64,000 nucleotides of DNA from Amia ocellicauda. Lineage: Eukaryota; Chordata; Actinopteri; Amiiformes; Amiidae. The stretch spans positions 33,900,233 through 33,964,232 of the forward strand of contig NC_089850.1 in NCBI RefSeq assembly GCF_036373705.1, in the 5' to 3' direction. The notes beneath the pieces are model-generated. The model ran no database searches and had not been told where the DNA came from. It was given only the letters and a program-made list of their open reading frames with translations. The position numbers were made by a program, and so were the translations under genes. Position 1 is the stretch's first letter; every line of letters starts with the position of its first letter. Of the stretch, positions 26,701-38,193 are shown in pieces.

Positions 26701-28991
26701 GTTTGTTAATGGAAGAGAACAGTTCAGCTGTTTTAATGTGGGTCTATGAGTACAGGTTTAATTTATAAAAACCTTCTGCAGGAATAACATGACTCAAAAA
26801 ATAAATCAGGCTGCATGAGGCAATACCAATCAGAAAACTGTGGAATCCGTACATTGAATATCTAAAATGATACTCTGGTAATTGCTTCTGGTAAGAGACC
26901 ATTCTTTGTGTTATTTAAAATAAATTAAATAGTTATTCTGTTCCTTTCCACTGTTTTGATTAAAAGAAAAAACAACCTCTCTGTGACCTTATGGTATGAC
27001 ATGAGCAATATGGCATAGCTTGCAGGAACAGAACCACTTACAAAGCCATCATTGATTTTGAATAAGGTTGTGCTATTTTGTTTGCTTTAATGACTGGTAG
27101 CTCTTAAAAATGTATTTCAAATTATTTTATCAATTTTAGTGCATTTATTCTATTCTCAGCAGAATTTTAAAAAAGGTTTAAGAAGGACATCTTCAGAGTA
27201 CAGTACAGTTCTCGCTCTCCATGAATATGTAAATATATTTACTATATAACTAAATGTATCCGGTATCGCATGAGAGGTCCTGTGCCATGTAGAGGGTCCC
27301 GTGTTATAGAAAAGGCAACCTGTTACAGACAGTTCTTGTCATGATGACATGTGGATTGGAGCGGACAGCTTTTCAGTGTCAATACACGGTTGCCATGCTA
27401 CATTTATGATGGTCCATATGATTGCAGAGACAAACAGGACGTGCCAGAATAGAACCCAGACTAGACAGGGCAAAATTATAACAGAAAATTATAACTCCGC
27501 TTCAGGAAACAGTCAAATGTGGCAATGACAAAGTAGATGTGACCTAAAAGGCTTCATACAGATAATGATTACATACAGCATTCATCAGTTGTTTAAATCA
27601 GCATAGTTTAAATCCTGAACAGTCATGGCCTCTTAGTTTTTACACATAAATACATTGATTTGCTCATCAATTATATATATTTTATTCCATGTCTTTATTT
27701 TGCTACATATAGACTATAAACTTTGACCCACCTGCAGATCTCAAATTACCTTATGTTGTACTGAATGCCCTAAACACATTTTGATTTATAAATGGTAGAA
27801 AGTGGCTTCTAACAATAAATCAAACCGCAACAGGGTACAGATTCTTACTTTGTGATTCATGGGTTGCTCAAAGTTTTGATTTGGTCTAGTCCCACGTCTT
27901 ATGAATTGGATTATGCTAAATAATTCTTGTAAATCATATAGTTTTTTGAGGGGAGTCTATCTGTGTTTTTTTTTTTTTTTTTTTAACCCATTGCTAAACT
28001 TAAATTACTTGAAATGCATACAGAAGAACAGCAGGTCCTAAAATGACCAAGCTGGTTTCATCATCCTCCTAATCTTGACCCCACTGAAATGATGTAAGAC
28101 AGCTTGATCATTGTGGAAAAGACTGCAACCGCCATGAATAAACTCTCCATTATTGCAGGTACATGCACAACAAACAGATGAATCACCTTTATTGACAGTG
28201 CATGTGTACTGTAGCTGGGGGTGCTAGCAATGGTTGTTGTGCTGAGAAACGCAGCAAAAACAGGATGTGTTGTTTCCTTTTAAAAAGATTCGCTTTTAAT
28301 GTTAGTCTTTTCTTTTTCGTAAGCCATCTTTTGTATCACTGCAGTAATATCAATATCAACTCACACATAATATAAAAAATGTCAAACCTTTAACCATTCG
28401 TATTATTAAAGTTTTAAGTATGAATTCATTTTGACTTGAAAAACTAAAAAAAACACCAACAAAAACATTCATTCAAGTATGTAAAGGTGTTGTAAAAGAT
28501 ACAGCCGTGATGTTGTGTAGCACATTTTTTAAGCAGGTGTTTTACAGTGAAAGAAAAGTTTTCCTTTGATATGGCATCTTCAGGTTAAATAATGAATGGA
28601 TACTATCCTTTAAGTGTTTGTTTTTGTTGATTTGTTGACTATTTATTTAAACTTCAGCTGATCACTGGCCCAAATAAGTCTTATGTGGCAATATAGTTGA
28701 CATGACACAAATCAAAATGTATCCATTGCCCAGATGGAAATACTTTAGAATGAGGTGCTGTCAAAGGTTTCCTAGCAACAGGCAGCGCATTGAAGGTAGG
28801 GCAGCTGCAGGATGATTCAATCTCCCCCCAGCCGTGCAGAGCAGCCGCTCACTGAAACTTCCCCACGTCTTCTGCACGTCTCTCTGACCTTGAATGCCTT
28901 AGTCTGGCAGAACAAAACAGCTACCTACTTACATTAACCTCCTCGCATCCAGCCGGCCGTCTAAACGTGCTGCATGATGTACGTACCTCAT
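4824..28991 (-). CDS. klhl32: KLHL32-like BTB/kelch gene, 5' part only
   Basis: BTB-BACK-kelch proteins of this family usually act as substrate adaptors for Cullin-3 ubiquitin ligases; the targets of KLHL32 are not known to me. Three exons with clean splice sites encode the N-terminus and BTB domain: 15058-14878, 8829-8722 and 4922-4824. A fourth, candidate first exon ends at 28987. Joined, they read 131 codons in one frame. Motifs include ILCDVTLV, FHAHKAVLAACSDYF, FSLCMVES and AAGSHLQLLELL, which follow human KLHL32 closely from memory and run without gaps. BACK and six kelch repeats should lie off the left edge; I found no further exon in 1-4823. Introns are about 3.8, 6.0 and 13.9 kb. The identity of the three BTB exons is strong. 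The start exon is tentative. Confidence 0.85.
5980..6740 (+). mobile_element. Decayed RTE-like LINE fragment
   Basis: Around 6030-6075 the plus strand reads LCLGFVDYEKAFESV, the reverse transcriptase block of RTE/BovB-type LINEs. From about 6420 to 6720, with frameshifts and stops, remnants of the C-terminal tail follow: a stretch like VWRAFGRNSTIERK, the LKWQW...H..RR...RWT region and, near 6675, AGVTWEREAVD. These occur in the order expected of an RTE 3' end. The element is dead. A gap with ATC-rich sequence near 6125 interrupts it. Confidence 0.6.
6990..7077. repeat. CT dinucleotide microsatellite, 88 bases
   Basis: A perfect run of CT for 88 bases. It produces artificial ER- or LS-repeat open frames on both strands that are not genes. 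Confidence 0.98.
8500..8640 (-). repeat. Possible tRNA-derived SINE fragment
   Basis: On the minus strand 8574-8564 reads GGTTCAAATCC, a good Pol III B box. It is followed by CAGCCAGTGCC and a GTGGCACTG inverted stretch. An A box is not clear. The match could be an isolated B-box-like sequence. Confidence 0.35.
8722..8829 (-). CDS. klhl32: KLHL32-like coding exon, middle of BTB domain
   Basis: An exon of 108 bases, 36 codons, phase 0. The acceptor TTTTAG precedes GCA ATG TTC AGC, and the donor GTAAGC follows GGA CAG. The product begins AMFSLCMVES and ends FAYTGQ, the standard BTB stretch after SDYFR. It joins in frame to the exon at 14878 and to the exon at 4922. Confidence 0.9.
9985..10812 (-). 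mobile_element. hAT element remnant with BED zinc-finger fragment
   Basis: The element starts TAGGTTTGCCATGATATC and ends so that the reverse complement is TAGGGTTGCCACAATTATC. It is bracketed by a perfect 8-base duplication CTAAGAAC (9977-9984 and 10813-10820), the hallmark of hAT transposition. Inside, minus-strand 10411-10193 encodes a remnant of a BED-type finger: ICLRKFHRKTGNTLNVFSHL resembles the IC..C.....KTGNT.NL..HL pattern of ZBED/hAT transposases, with the second cysteine lost. The catalytic domain is absent, so this is an internally deleted copy. Confidence 0.8.
13618..13635. repeat. Short GA run
   Basis: About eight GA units inside the KLHL32 intron, next to a short TA-rich stretch. 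Confidence 0.8.
14878..15058 (-). CDS. klhl32: KLHL32-like coding exon, start of BTB domain
   Basis: An exon of 181 bases: one base completing a serine codon, then 60 codons. The acceptor is GACACAG before CATTCAAGAAATG, and the donor is GTAAGT after TTC AGA. The product reads IQEMLTGQRL, then LAALNQQRNDGILCDVTLV and FHAHKAVLAACSDYF, diagnostic of the KLHL32 N-terminus. If the distal candidate exon is wrong, the in-frame ATG at 15048-15046 could serve as start. That would lose only a few residues relative to the human protein. Confidence 0.92.
18167..18354. mobile_element. MITE with about 43-base terminal inverted repeats
   Basis: The left arm 18167-18210 and the right arm 18354-18312 are inverted copies differing at only a few positions. 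Both run CTAGGG-CCGGATTAAATC (one base varies), then AAAAC.TTGACCCACC and CTAATAG. The interior of about 100 bases has no coding capacity. Telomere-like TTAGGG motifs flank it on both sides. Related copies lie at 24656-24796 and 27712-27889. Confidence 0.75.
20655..21150 (-). mobile_element. L2-type LINE 3' end with TAA tail
   Basis: Read on the minus strand, the segment ends GTAAGTCACCCTGGATAAGG and GCGTCTGCC, then AAGAAATAAATAATAATAA. This is the conserved terminal stem-loop of L2/UnaL2-like fish LINEs followed by a trinucleotide tail (20655-20716). The roughly 400 bases upstream of it lack coding sequence and look like the 3' UTR. The 5' part is absent, as expected from truncated reverse transcription. 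Confidence 0.75.
24656..24796. mobile_element. Second copy of the CTAGACCAAATCAAAAC MITE family
   Basis: It starts CTAGACCAAATCAAAACC and ends TTTTTGATTTGGTCTTG, near-perfect inverted termini of about 17 bases. The interior GAAGTCACTTTCTACTACTT resembles the interior of the other copies in inverse orientation. Confidence 0.6.
27712..27889. mobile_element. Third, more decayed copy of the same MITE family
   Basis: The right end AAAGTTTTGATTTGGTCTAG (27870-27889) matches the termini of the copy at 24656. The left end ACTTTGACCCACCTGC keeps the next part of the family terminal repeat seen at 18191-18206. The interior GGTAGAAAGTGGCTTCTAAC matches the core seen near 18257-18275. Confidence 0.5.
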
Positions 28992-29260
28992 AAGGTTGTG
29001 CAGAGCCGCCTTGATGTTTCCCTTCCGTCTTGAAGAAAATGATTCTTGTCACTTGATATTGTGCATTTCTTCTGGTGATGGGATTCAAATGAAAGACTGA
29101 AGGGAACGGGGGGGGGATGCAGCTATTTCTATGACAGTGGTGTCCAGTCCAGTTTACGGTACCATTGCATTAACATTGTCACATGCAAACTCCTCCTCTA
29201 AGGTCTGGTCACATGGAGGTCGTCAAGGAGGATACAGCGCCACCTAGCGGTGATGCCTGT
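28760..29260 (-). promoter_or_regulatory. CpG-richer patch, possible KLHL32 promoter
   Basis: Between 28.78 and 29.26 kb the base composition rises above the AT-rich surroundings, and CG dinucleotides cluster (for example near 28830-28880, 28940-28985 and 29215-29255). It covers the candidate first exon of KLHL32. No TATA box is obvious. The role is inferred from composition and position only. Confidence 0.3.
28987..29040 (-). CDS. klhl32: Candidate KLHL32 first exon with start codon
   Basis: On the minus strand ATG (28991-28989) is followed by AG and a GTACGT donor at 28986. Splicing to 15058 gives M-S-I-Q-E-M-L-T-G in frame. Human KLHL32, from memory, has LSIQEMLTG at this point after a slightly longer leader. 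The right limit of the exon is a guess because the transcription start is not visible. The short match (five coding bases plus a good donor) could be chance. Support comes from its position in the most CpG-rich patch between the gene body and CALHM6. Confidence 0.35.
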
Positions 29261-31803
29261 CAAAAAAACACAATCTAACTAAGCTGCTTGATGACGGTTA
29301 TTTTTCTATTAGCCTTATCTCAAGCAATGCGATATGTGCTTGCTTTGAAATTAGGTTAGTTTAATGCTCATTAGTGGCTATTTGTCCTTCAGCTTGTTCA
29401 GCTTAATTCACTGATGAGTTTGTTTTCTGAATGATCTAATAAACAACATAATCATGCAGGAGGAATGTTAGGATATATAATAAGGAATATGAAATAATAG
29501 ATTGTTAATACTACTCCTTTAAACGTAACATTTTTCTTGATTTTTTTTCCTGAAATGAAGGGTGACCCAACAAATATTCAATGGATATTAAATCACACCC
29601 CATCTCTTACCCGTTTCTGTTTGTTGTAGTCACAGAAATAGACACATCATTAATGGGGATCAACATTAATTTGTGTTTAACATTTGTCAGTGCTCATTGT
29701 AAATAACGGTATGGCAGAAGGGCACACATTTCATTATGATTATTCTAGTGACTCTTGTCATTAGAATAATTCTTAACATTTAACAATTACTTTGTAGACC
29801 TCAGCAGGGTAAACTATATTAATTACATGTTTCAGGTTTAATTATGTATATTTAAACACCACAAATAAGTAGACTGCATAATTATTTGTGTTTTATATTG
29901 GATATTTTGACCACATATTTGACTACACGTTTGAATGAGCACCTTACATGTAGGGCTGTATTAAGTATATGTATAAATCCTGAAAAAGTCTCACCCAGAT
30001 CACAGTGTTTAACAAAAGCAATACATAATGTAGTAACTCACGTGTAAACTGACATAAAGTGTAATCATTTAACTTTATCACAGTTAAAAAGTCCAAGATG
30101 TCAGGAAGCATTCAAAATTGTATCCCTTTGCTTTATATATTTTTTGTGAACAAGTGACCTCTAGTGTTAGAATTTAGTATGGCATACAAACTGAACAAAA
30201 ATAAACGTTTTACGAAGTTTTTAATCATAGTGAAAGTCCAGTGTAAGCAAAACAATATGCACAAATCAGGGTTGTTTCATTTGATTTGCCTGGGAAATTC
30301 CACTTTCCATTTTTTTCTTCTTCTTTTACTTTGTATAAGCATTTTTCTCAACATAAGCATCACTTTCTGGGCATTAAATATACCGCTGGCCTTTGTAGTC
30401 TAGAATTTCAATTTGTATTTAATTTCTCCACAAATCCCAATCCTAATCCCAAACGATTTGAGAGTTTAAAATTTAAAAATTATTTTTGTGTGCATGCAGA
30501 CCAGCAGAGTAGTAGGCAGAGAAAAATACAATTGTGGGTATGTTGAGAAGAACACTATCCACTGTGAAGCATGGAGGTGAATCTGTTTGCTTTGGGGCTG
30601 ATTTTGATTATTGATGTCTAACGCTCAGTTATACTTCAGGGATAAATGGATTCCAAAATAAGCAAAGATATTTTAGCAAATAAACCTGGTACTCTCTGCC
30701 AAAAATGTCCAGCTTTGTCACAAATGTGCTTCTCAGCATAGTAATGATCAGAAGCACACATGCGCCTCTATGACCAAATGGTTAAAAAGAGCACAAAATC
30801 AATGTTCTTGATTGGCCAACACAATCTCCAGACCTCAATCCAAGGGAAATGTTGAAAAAAGCAGTCCACAAGCAGAAGACAGTGGGGGAGTTGGAGGAGT
30901 GACTGAATATCCCCTGAGAAGTTGATGAGCTGGAACCCCCTCCTCACACATGACTGATTGCTCTGGTGTGAATACATCTGAAAATGGTGTATTTAGAGAT
31001 ATATGTAACAATGATGGTGCAGATCACATTGATAGTCATACAATTTTTAATTTGTTAATAATTTGTAGATAAATACAGAATGTTCAGCTGCACTGTATCG
31101 CTGAAACCATTTCTAGTTACACTTCATCGAGTGTCTGAATAAATATGGAGGCTACTGTACAATATGGCTAATCTGACACTTTCACTTCCACTTCTGCAAC
31201 ATGATTTCCCACTGACTACTGTTTCACCACATACTTTTAACACATGCATACGAATTCAGTGTGTGCATTTTGTTTTGTCAAATTGATAATCATCAACTTA
31301 CTAACAATAGACCAAGTCCATCCTTACAGTTAAGCTGAATCCAGATGTAACCTTCAATGGGATTGTGGTTCTTGTGACTGATACTCATGTGTGCAAATGG
31401 TGGAGGGTCATCAAAGGCACCAAATGTAGTCTTTCGCCCTTTAAAAGTCAACCATAATATCAAAACCACACACTAGATGCACACTTCAGCAATTGCCACT
31501 TCCTCCAGCAGTTATGTGGTTATGTTGTATTGTATTTATCTAATTCTTTATTTAACTACACCATGTTATCACATTGACCCAACTACCCTCTTAAGCAACA
31601 AAGGAACAATCGTAGTTTCGCCACATAATCTGTATTGGGGGGTGGGAAACTCCCAAGACAACTACTTAGCCTCTGCAAAAAGCTTCAATAAGCAAGTGCG
31701 TGTTGAAACACACATCCAGGAAGTGGACGAGCACAGAGACGCAAAACAAGGTCGTGAGACACAAGAGGACACTTCTTATCTGCCATCTGTGTCTGAATGC
31801 GAC
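29041..31803. other. Region between KLHL32 and CALHM6
   Basis: AT-rich intergenic DNA with a decayed Tc1-like transposase relic at 30540-30990 and the probable leader of CALHM6 after about 31477. No other gene is seen. Confidence 0.6.
30540..30990 (+). mobile_element. Decayed Tc1/mariner transposase relic
   Basis: Near 30560-30600 the plus strand encodes VKHGGESVCFWG, the block that follows the first catalytic aspartate. Near 30810-30855 it encodes WPTQSPDLNPREML, which holds the third acidic residue motif (SPDLNPxE). Stops and shifts separate them and no terminal repeats are recognised. An old dead copy. Confidence 0.7.
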
Positions 31804-33331
31804 ATGGATAAATTTGGCACTGTTTTCAGCGTTTTCCAGAAGCAGCAGACCAGCTTGGGGTTTGGGTTAGTGGCTTTGCTGACTGCCGGCGGGGAGCAGA
31901 TCTTCTCGGCGGTGGTCTTCAAGTGTCCTTGCAGTTCGTGGAGCTTCGCCTACGGCAGTGTGTTTCTCTTGGTCCCCGCTCTTGTGTTGCTGATGTTGGG
32001 CTACATGCTCAGCGACAGGACGTGGAAGTTATTTACCGGCGTCTGCATTGACGACAACAGTGTATGTCGGAAAGGAAAGTTGTGCGCCTGTTTTAAAGTG
32101 TTTGCGCTAATAAGTGTAAAGGCGATGGTAGCGCCGATCAGCTGGATTGCAGTTGCCCTTTTGAACGGCAGCTACTTTGAGTGTGCAATGACCGGGTTGA
32201 ATAGCACCTTGTACACTGCTGCTGTTTGTGAAGGGAAACCCAGGGCTTGTGAAGAAGAGCTTCAGAGGGTTCCTTGCGGAAAATCCTCCATGTCTTCATC
32301 TGACAGTCAAGATGTCTTACTGATTATAAAAGCACAGTCGCAGGTAAGAACCGCCTGCTAAAATGCAGAATAAAGTTGCAATAAATACACATGCATGGTC
32401 ATCTTAAGCATGGACAAATGTGGAGAACAGTGCAAAATTAACTTTTGTCACTTTTAATCACTTTTAACAAATTTACGTGAATGGTGAATTTACTTTTCAG
32501 TACTAGAAATTGACTTGGATATACTTGTTCTATCAGGATTGCTTAACCAAGTAACTGGATTACTTGAATTGTTCATCAGCTAATCATTTAAATGACCTGT
32601 GGAGTGCATTGTTGTTGTTTTTAACTTCACTTATTAAACAAATACTGTACATTAATAATTGTAGTTTTACTAGTTTTAAGTAATTGTATTCATTAATTTA
32701 AGAACAAACAAGTATTATTTCTTTTTTGAGTGTGGTTGGGGTTTTGGTTTTATGAGACTGAATGTCAATGGTGTTGATCATGTAATGAATGGCTGGGCTG
32801 GGACACACATTGCTGCACTGGTGTGGAAGATGTCTTGTTGAAACTTGCAGACATACAGCCCCACGTGTTCAGTTTCGGTTAAATGATTTGCTTGTGCATT
32901 CTTTGTCCTAGACGCTGGGTTGGGTGGTCATTGCCTCCATCATGGTCTCCGGCCTTGTCCTCACCTGCATGGCGCGATGTCGTTCCCCTGTCAGCTACCT
33001 ACAGCTCCGCTTCTGGAGGGCTTACACCCAGAGTGAGAATGACCTCTTCGAGAAGATGTCCTCAGAACATGCGAGAAAGCTGGCCGAGCGAAATCTGACG
33101 AGTTTTTTTCAGTTGAGGCAACCTGCTCCAATGGAAACACCTGATGCCAAAGCCTGGAAAAAGATCTCATCCCTTTACAAATTCGGCAACACGGATCATT
33201 ATTACAGTAATCTACACAAGTATGTAGAAACACACTCAGATCATGCTAGATTATCAGTAAAGTCTGAAGAAGGTGATTTTGTTAATCCATCAGTTCTGGC
33301 CTTTGTAGATGATGGCAAATCTGTTTTTTAA
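31804..33331 (+). CDS. calhm6: Calcium homeostasis modulator, CALHM6-like
   Basis: CALHM proteins form large-pore plasma-membrane channels. Two coding exons, 31804-32343 and 32912-33331, are separated by a 568-base intron (GTAAG donor, TTGTCCTAG acceptor) and encode 319 residues, close to human CALHM6 at about 315. The ATG at 31804 gives MDKFG, matching the family start. Four membrane segments are visible at about 17-36, 49-70, 97-121 and 181-200. A CPC motif sits at 41-43 in the first extracellular loop, with second-loop cysteines at 127, 142, 149 and 158. NGS at 121 is a possible glycosylation site. The C-terminal EGDFVNPSVLAFVD resembles the CALHM6 tail, which separates it from CALHM5. AATAAA signals lie at 33614 and 33732. 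The reading frame stays open upstream to an ATG at 31477, which I treat as leader. Confidence 0.93.
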
Positions 33332-33658
33332 TATATTTGTAATGTAATGTACCTGAATATAGCAAATATAATGAAATATCACATTTTATATAGATAATTC
33401 TAACTGAAACTGAAACTCACAGTTGGATATATTTATATTTTGATTTATATTGGTATGAATTGAAACATGTATGCATTCTGAGCATATGTAATTTCTGTTG
33501 CTGCTTTTTGCTATGTCTTTTATAAAAAAAAATCTACTGTTAAAGTTGGATAATTTATGATAAGAGTCCTCAGCAGAATATAAAGAGTTTACATGTAGTG
33601 TTGAGCATTTGCTAATAAATAACAAAACGTTTTTAAATATAATATCCTGGTTTGTATA

Positions 33659-33661
<3 letters not shown>

Positions 33662-33692
<31 letters not shown>
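33662..33692. repeat. TA dinucleotide run
   Basis: About fifteen TA units in the CALHM6 3' region, between two AATAAA signals. Confidence 0.9.
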
Positions 33693-33694
<2 letters not shown>

Positions 33695-36600
33695 CACATG
33701 TACATGTGTATAATATATAAATAATGTAAGGAATAAAACAGTCTGAAGCTGAGGAAATTCCACCCTAGTAAAATTCCACAGTTTAAAGTCGTCTCCCCAA
33801 ATGTTCCTGGGTGTCGTCCTGATTCACAGGGGTGAACACAGGGGCTGAGGGAGGGGGTCTCTGGTGTCGATAACGTAACAAAAGGTTAATAATGAGACAG
33901 TCTGTCTACCAGTCTTGTATCAATAGCATATCAAAAGCTATTGACAAAGCCTGTCTAACATCACCTTGTATGCTAATAGGCAGCTGCCATTGGCTACTTT
34001 GGTAGGTGGGTTGGTCACTCGGGTCAAAGGATTTAATGGATACTAAAAATCAAATGAGCCACAGTTGCATTTTGAAATGTTTTTTTTTAATCTTATGTAT
34101 ATATGTGTTTGTTGCTGTGAGTATGTTAAATACGTTAAATCAAACAAGGACCTGCTGTTTTGTGGTTTGTGTATTTGCTTCTGTGAAAGAGGAATCAAAA
34201 CCATCTATACATTGATGAAATGCTGAAATATAATGATACAGCACAATCTTGAAACCACATATATTGCTTCCTCCTCTATTCCAATAAATATGTTGGCATC
34301 AGTAAGCTTTTTTGTGCTGCCTTTCTGAGTTTCTACTTGTTTATTTTTTGTTGCGTTTCTTTTAGCTATGGGCGCAGTGTTTCATTAGGTCACTAAATTG
34401 CTGGTTGGATGATTATTTCTTTCTGTTGTCCTTGTCATTTTTGTTCTATGCCAGAGTTCAAAATATAATGAACTGTGTATTATCAATTATCACCTTTCTT
34501 TTTATTGTTCCTGTTTTTTTGGACTATATACCGTTCCCTGAATGGGATGCTGAAAGCTGCAGTGCCTTGTTATGTTTTGTTTTTAATACATTCCTTGCTT
34601 CACTGACCGTCACGTCTAACCTTAGTTTTCCCCTACAGACATCACCCAAATCAGTGTAAACAACTTGAAAGAAGCAAAAGTAAATAGGACCAAAAAAATA
34701 CTTAATAGATAATACATTTAAAAAAACAAATTCTGAACTTGCAACACCAGGTTAATCCGAATTGTATATTTAACTTACTGGCTTTCCAGTTCAATTCCTG
34801 ATTATGGTCTTTTTAATCATAAATTAACTTATTTGAAAATAAATAGTAAACTACTCAAACTGTCTTGAGGGATTCATTTAATTGGGGATTTATCTTAATT
34901 TCCTCCTTTTCCACTACTTAATACAACAGCTTTTTTCTTTTATTTTCTTTCCTGTCTACACACAAACTTAGATATAACAGAAACCAAACAGGAAACAGCA
35001 AAGAAGGAAGGAAATCGTATTAGCAGATGACATTTTTGGAAAATGTATGTTTTGTTTTTAACTACATTCAATTTGTTTAATGTGAAACAATTATTGCATG
35101 TATTCATATATTTCTTATTAAATATATATTTAGTTAAGGTTTTGTGTGTTTTTATAGTCATAACATTAACAATATAGATTTGAAGATTTGAATTATTTTA
35201 ATTAAGAATATGAAAAAGGCAATGCTTTGAGCCCACTGATAACTTGGCAATGTAAACCGTAGAAGAAATGGTGTGAATAGATTTTTTTTTTACTACAGTT
35301 TTCACTATAATTATATGTATATAATGCTACAATGTATATGGATTCCGTCTATGGCAATAGCTGTTTTCTAAACTGAAGTGCTACATAAACTATTGTTAAT
35401 GATTACATAAGTATTTTCTATGAAGTCAGCTATGTAACGATAATGCACTAACAGCTCTTAACAACATTAGTGTTTCACAGTATGGAATTAATTAGAGAAC
35501 AATCTCATGTCACTTAAAGACATGCAGTAGTGCATTAGCACAAAGATCGATGCTTTCAAAAGCTTTCCAGAGTGCCCAAGAAATTAAATTATTGTCAACA
35601 TATGAGGAAAATAATGTTTTCGTCAGCAGAGTTGATAAGAGGAAGATACAGGTTATATCATATATATGTCTAATTCTGGGAAAGGTAATGGTGAACAAAA
35701 TAGCACTGAAACAGGTTTCCCATAATTCTAACGTGTTGCTATTGGGTGTCGCTGACACTGGGTGGCATGATTCTCTATATTATTCATTCAGTATAAAACA
35801 ACTTTGGAAAAATATTGGTCTTCTGCATGTTGTGTGATTTAATTCTTCTGGTATTTAAAAAGCAGTATATGGGGAAAGTCATTCAATTATAACTGCTTAT
35901 GTCCAGACAGAGTCAGCAGTACAGTTTGTGATGTTAAGTTGAATATAAAAACTGGACCTTTACAATAGGATATGTGTATAGTTAGAACTGTGTAGGTGTC
36001 CACAAGAATTTCCAGACATTATCTCCATAGCATAGTGAACAATGGCAGATTAGTGAGACCATATAGTAGAGGATACTCCAGCCCAAATAGCCTATGATAA
36101 CTAAGATGGAAAGAGAGTCAAGGCATCATACCTGTGCCAATGGCATGGCCTATTACTGGACATAAACCTGTACAATATTGAGCATCTCACTGTGGGTTGT
36201 CCTCATCAGTTCCCAGTTCCCTGTAAAAGAATCCCAGTAAGCCCACATATTTTGTCAGAAATGGACCACAATCTCACACATGTTTATTTACAACTTCGGT
36301 GTGTATTTACTTAACAAAATACTCAGTAAGAGAATGCCTCTGGTAAGCCATTTGCTTTATTTATTCAATTCAATTCACTCAAACAGGACAATGTTAGCAC
36401 TAAACCACCTAGTGACAATATTTTCCCATGGCCGTTTGTACGTCCATGATCCCAGCTTTTGGAAATTGGATGCCTGGTTACAGAATCATTCTCTTCAAAG
36501 GTCTGTTTTAGATTAGCAAAACATTATGTTATCTCACTTCTCAGCAGTCTGAGAAACCATAATGACAGGATTCAGAACAGGCCCTAGCCTTTTGGGGGCC

Positions 36601-38193
36601 ATAGGTGAAATATGATTGTGGGGCACCCCACCTCGCCGCAAAACATTTTAGTGGTGCCCATCTTTATGGCGGAGAGAAAATGTTTAGGTAAAAGTAAGAG
36701 AGACACAAACATTTAAATAGTGCACATCACAAAACACGTATTGCACTTTAACATACACTGAAATATATTTAGTAATACATACAAATGTAAATAGTGCACT
36801 GTGCACACTGAAATAACAGCAATAACTAATTCACAGTTTAGGTTAAAAAAAACACCCACACCATCAATACTCACTAATAATACTATATTACACAGTGCAC
36901 ATTAAAACACAAAATGTATTTAAAAACATACAATGCTATCAAAAATCATGAGCTGACAACTGGCAAACTACTGTAATAGTTAATAATCATTATCACTATT
37001 TAGATGGCAACTGCAGTAGGCTAGCTATCAAAGTGATGTGACTCTCCACCACCAAAATTTTCAAAAATTAGATTAATACTTCATCTGATTGAGCTGAATT
37101 ATTGCTTTATATAGAATAGTTCATTGCTCACAAAGTTATGGCATTTTATAGTCCCACTACTTGGAATATACAAAATGGTTTTTGAAGTTCCAGTGACATT
37201 CTCTTCATAAACTCCTCAGCAGTATACACTTATATCCATCATATTTACAGGACATACCCTTGACTAGTGTGTCTGAGCTCACTGGAGACGGTGCTCAGCC
37301 CCAGGTGAAATGCCCCTCTCTCTCCCTCTCGGTGCTGTTCACCCGCAGGCACGCAAAGGGCAGAGGAGTGTCCATGCATTACGCCTTATTGTTTAATACT
37401 TCACGTCCCTGACGGAGCTACAGTCGTGCATGTGTTTGAAAAAGTTAGGATTAAAACACGATGTACATGAACAGTATAGGAATAGGAAACAAAAGTGATC
37501 CTCATTAACCATCAGCAACTTACTTTAACTTGAAACCCACAATAAACGGGCCAGTTATCTTGCACTTTTAAACTGAGACCTTTTCAGGAAAGATTATTTC
37601 AGGGAGTAGCGTTTGCACATAAACTGCTCGCAGTGGAAATGAGCGAGTTTCCGACTTTTTTGTGGTGGAGGTCACATATTATCTTTTAACTTGTGCAAAC
37701 ACGTAATGCATCAATGATCGCCCTGCAGCAGCCTCCAGAACTAGTCACAGGTCATGCATGGCGTCTTTGCTCCTTAACACTTGATCGGCTAGTGATCTGC
37801 TGACATGTTGATTTCAAAGCTACTGATTCTGATTGAAAATGAGTTTGATAATGCTGGCTTGTTGCATGGACACTCGACAAGTGGGTTAAATTATGAATAA
37901 TAACGTCTGATACATGCCTCTACCTTGCGCCTGCTTCTCCAAGTTATCTGTTACAAATGGCAGATAAATCTGGGCTAATCAGGGATGTTATTCCTCATTG
38001 TATGTAGAAGAGGATTCCTTACTAAAACAAACAAAAAAGGAAAACAAACATTCAAATGAACATACTCTGCAAAGTCTTAGACAGTTTTAGGAGTTACAGT
38101 ATATGGATGTTAAGAGCATCAACAAGTTATTGAAAGCCTCCAATAGTGTTTGCAATGATTGTAACCACTTTTACTGTTGTAAAGTAAAGTGTA

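Larger units (their letters stand above)
15059..28986. other. Long first KLHL32 intron, mostly unannotated
   Basis: About 13.9 kb, AT-rich. It contains three copies of a MITE-like family (18167-18354, 24656-24796, about 27712-27889), an L2-type LINE 3' end (20655-21150), a short G run near 16477-16489 and an ATC run near 24464-24482. No other exon or RNA gene is supported. Conserved enhancers may be present but cannot be judged without alignment. Confidence 0.5.

Noticed and set aside
36575-36700. A possible hAT left end (GGCCCTAGCC...GGGGGCC)
   Set aside because: No matching right end or target duplication could be found, so it is kept only as repeat-like sequence.
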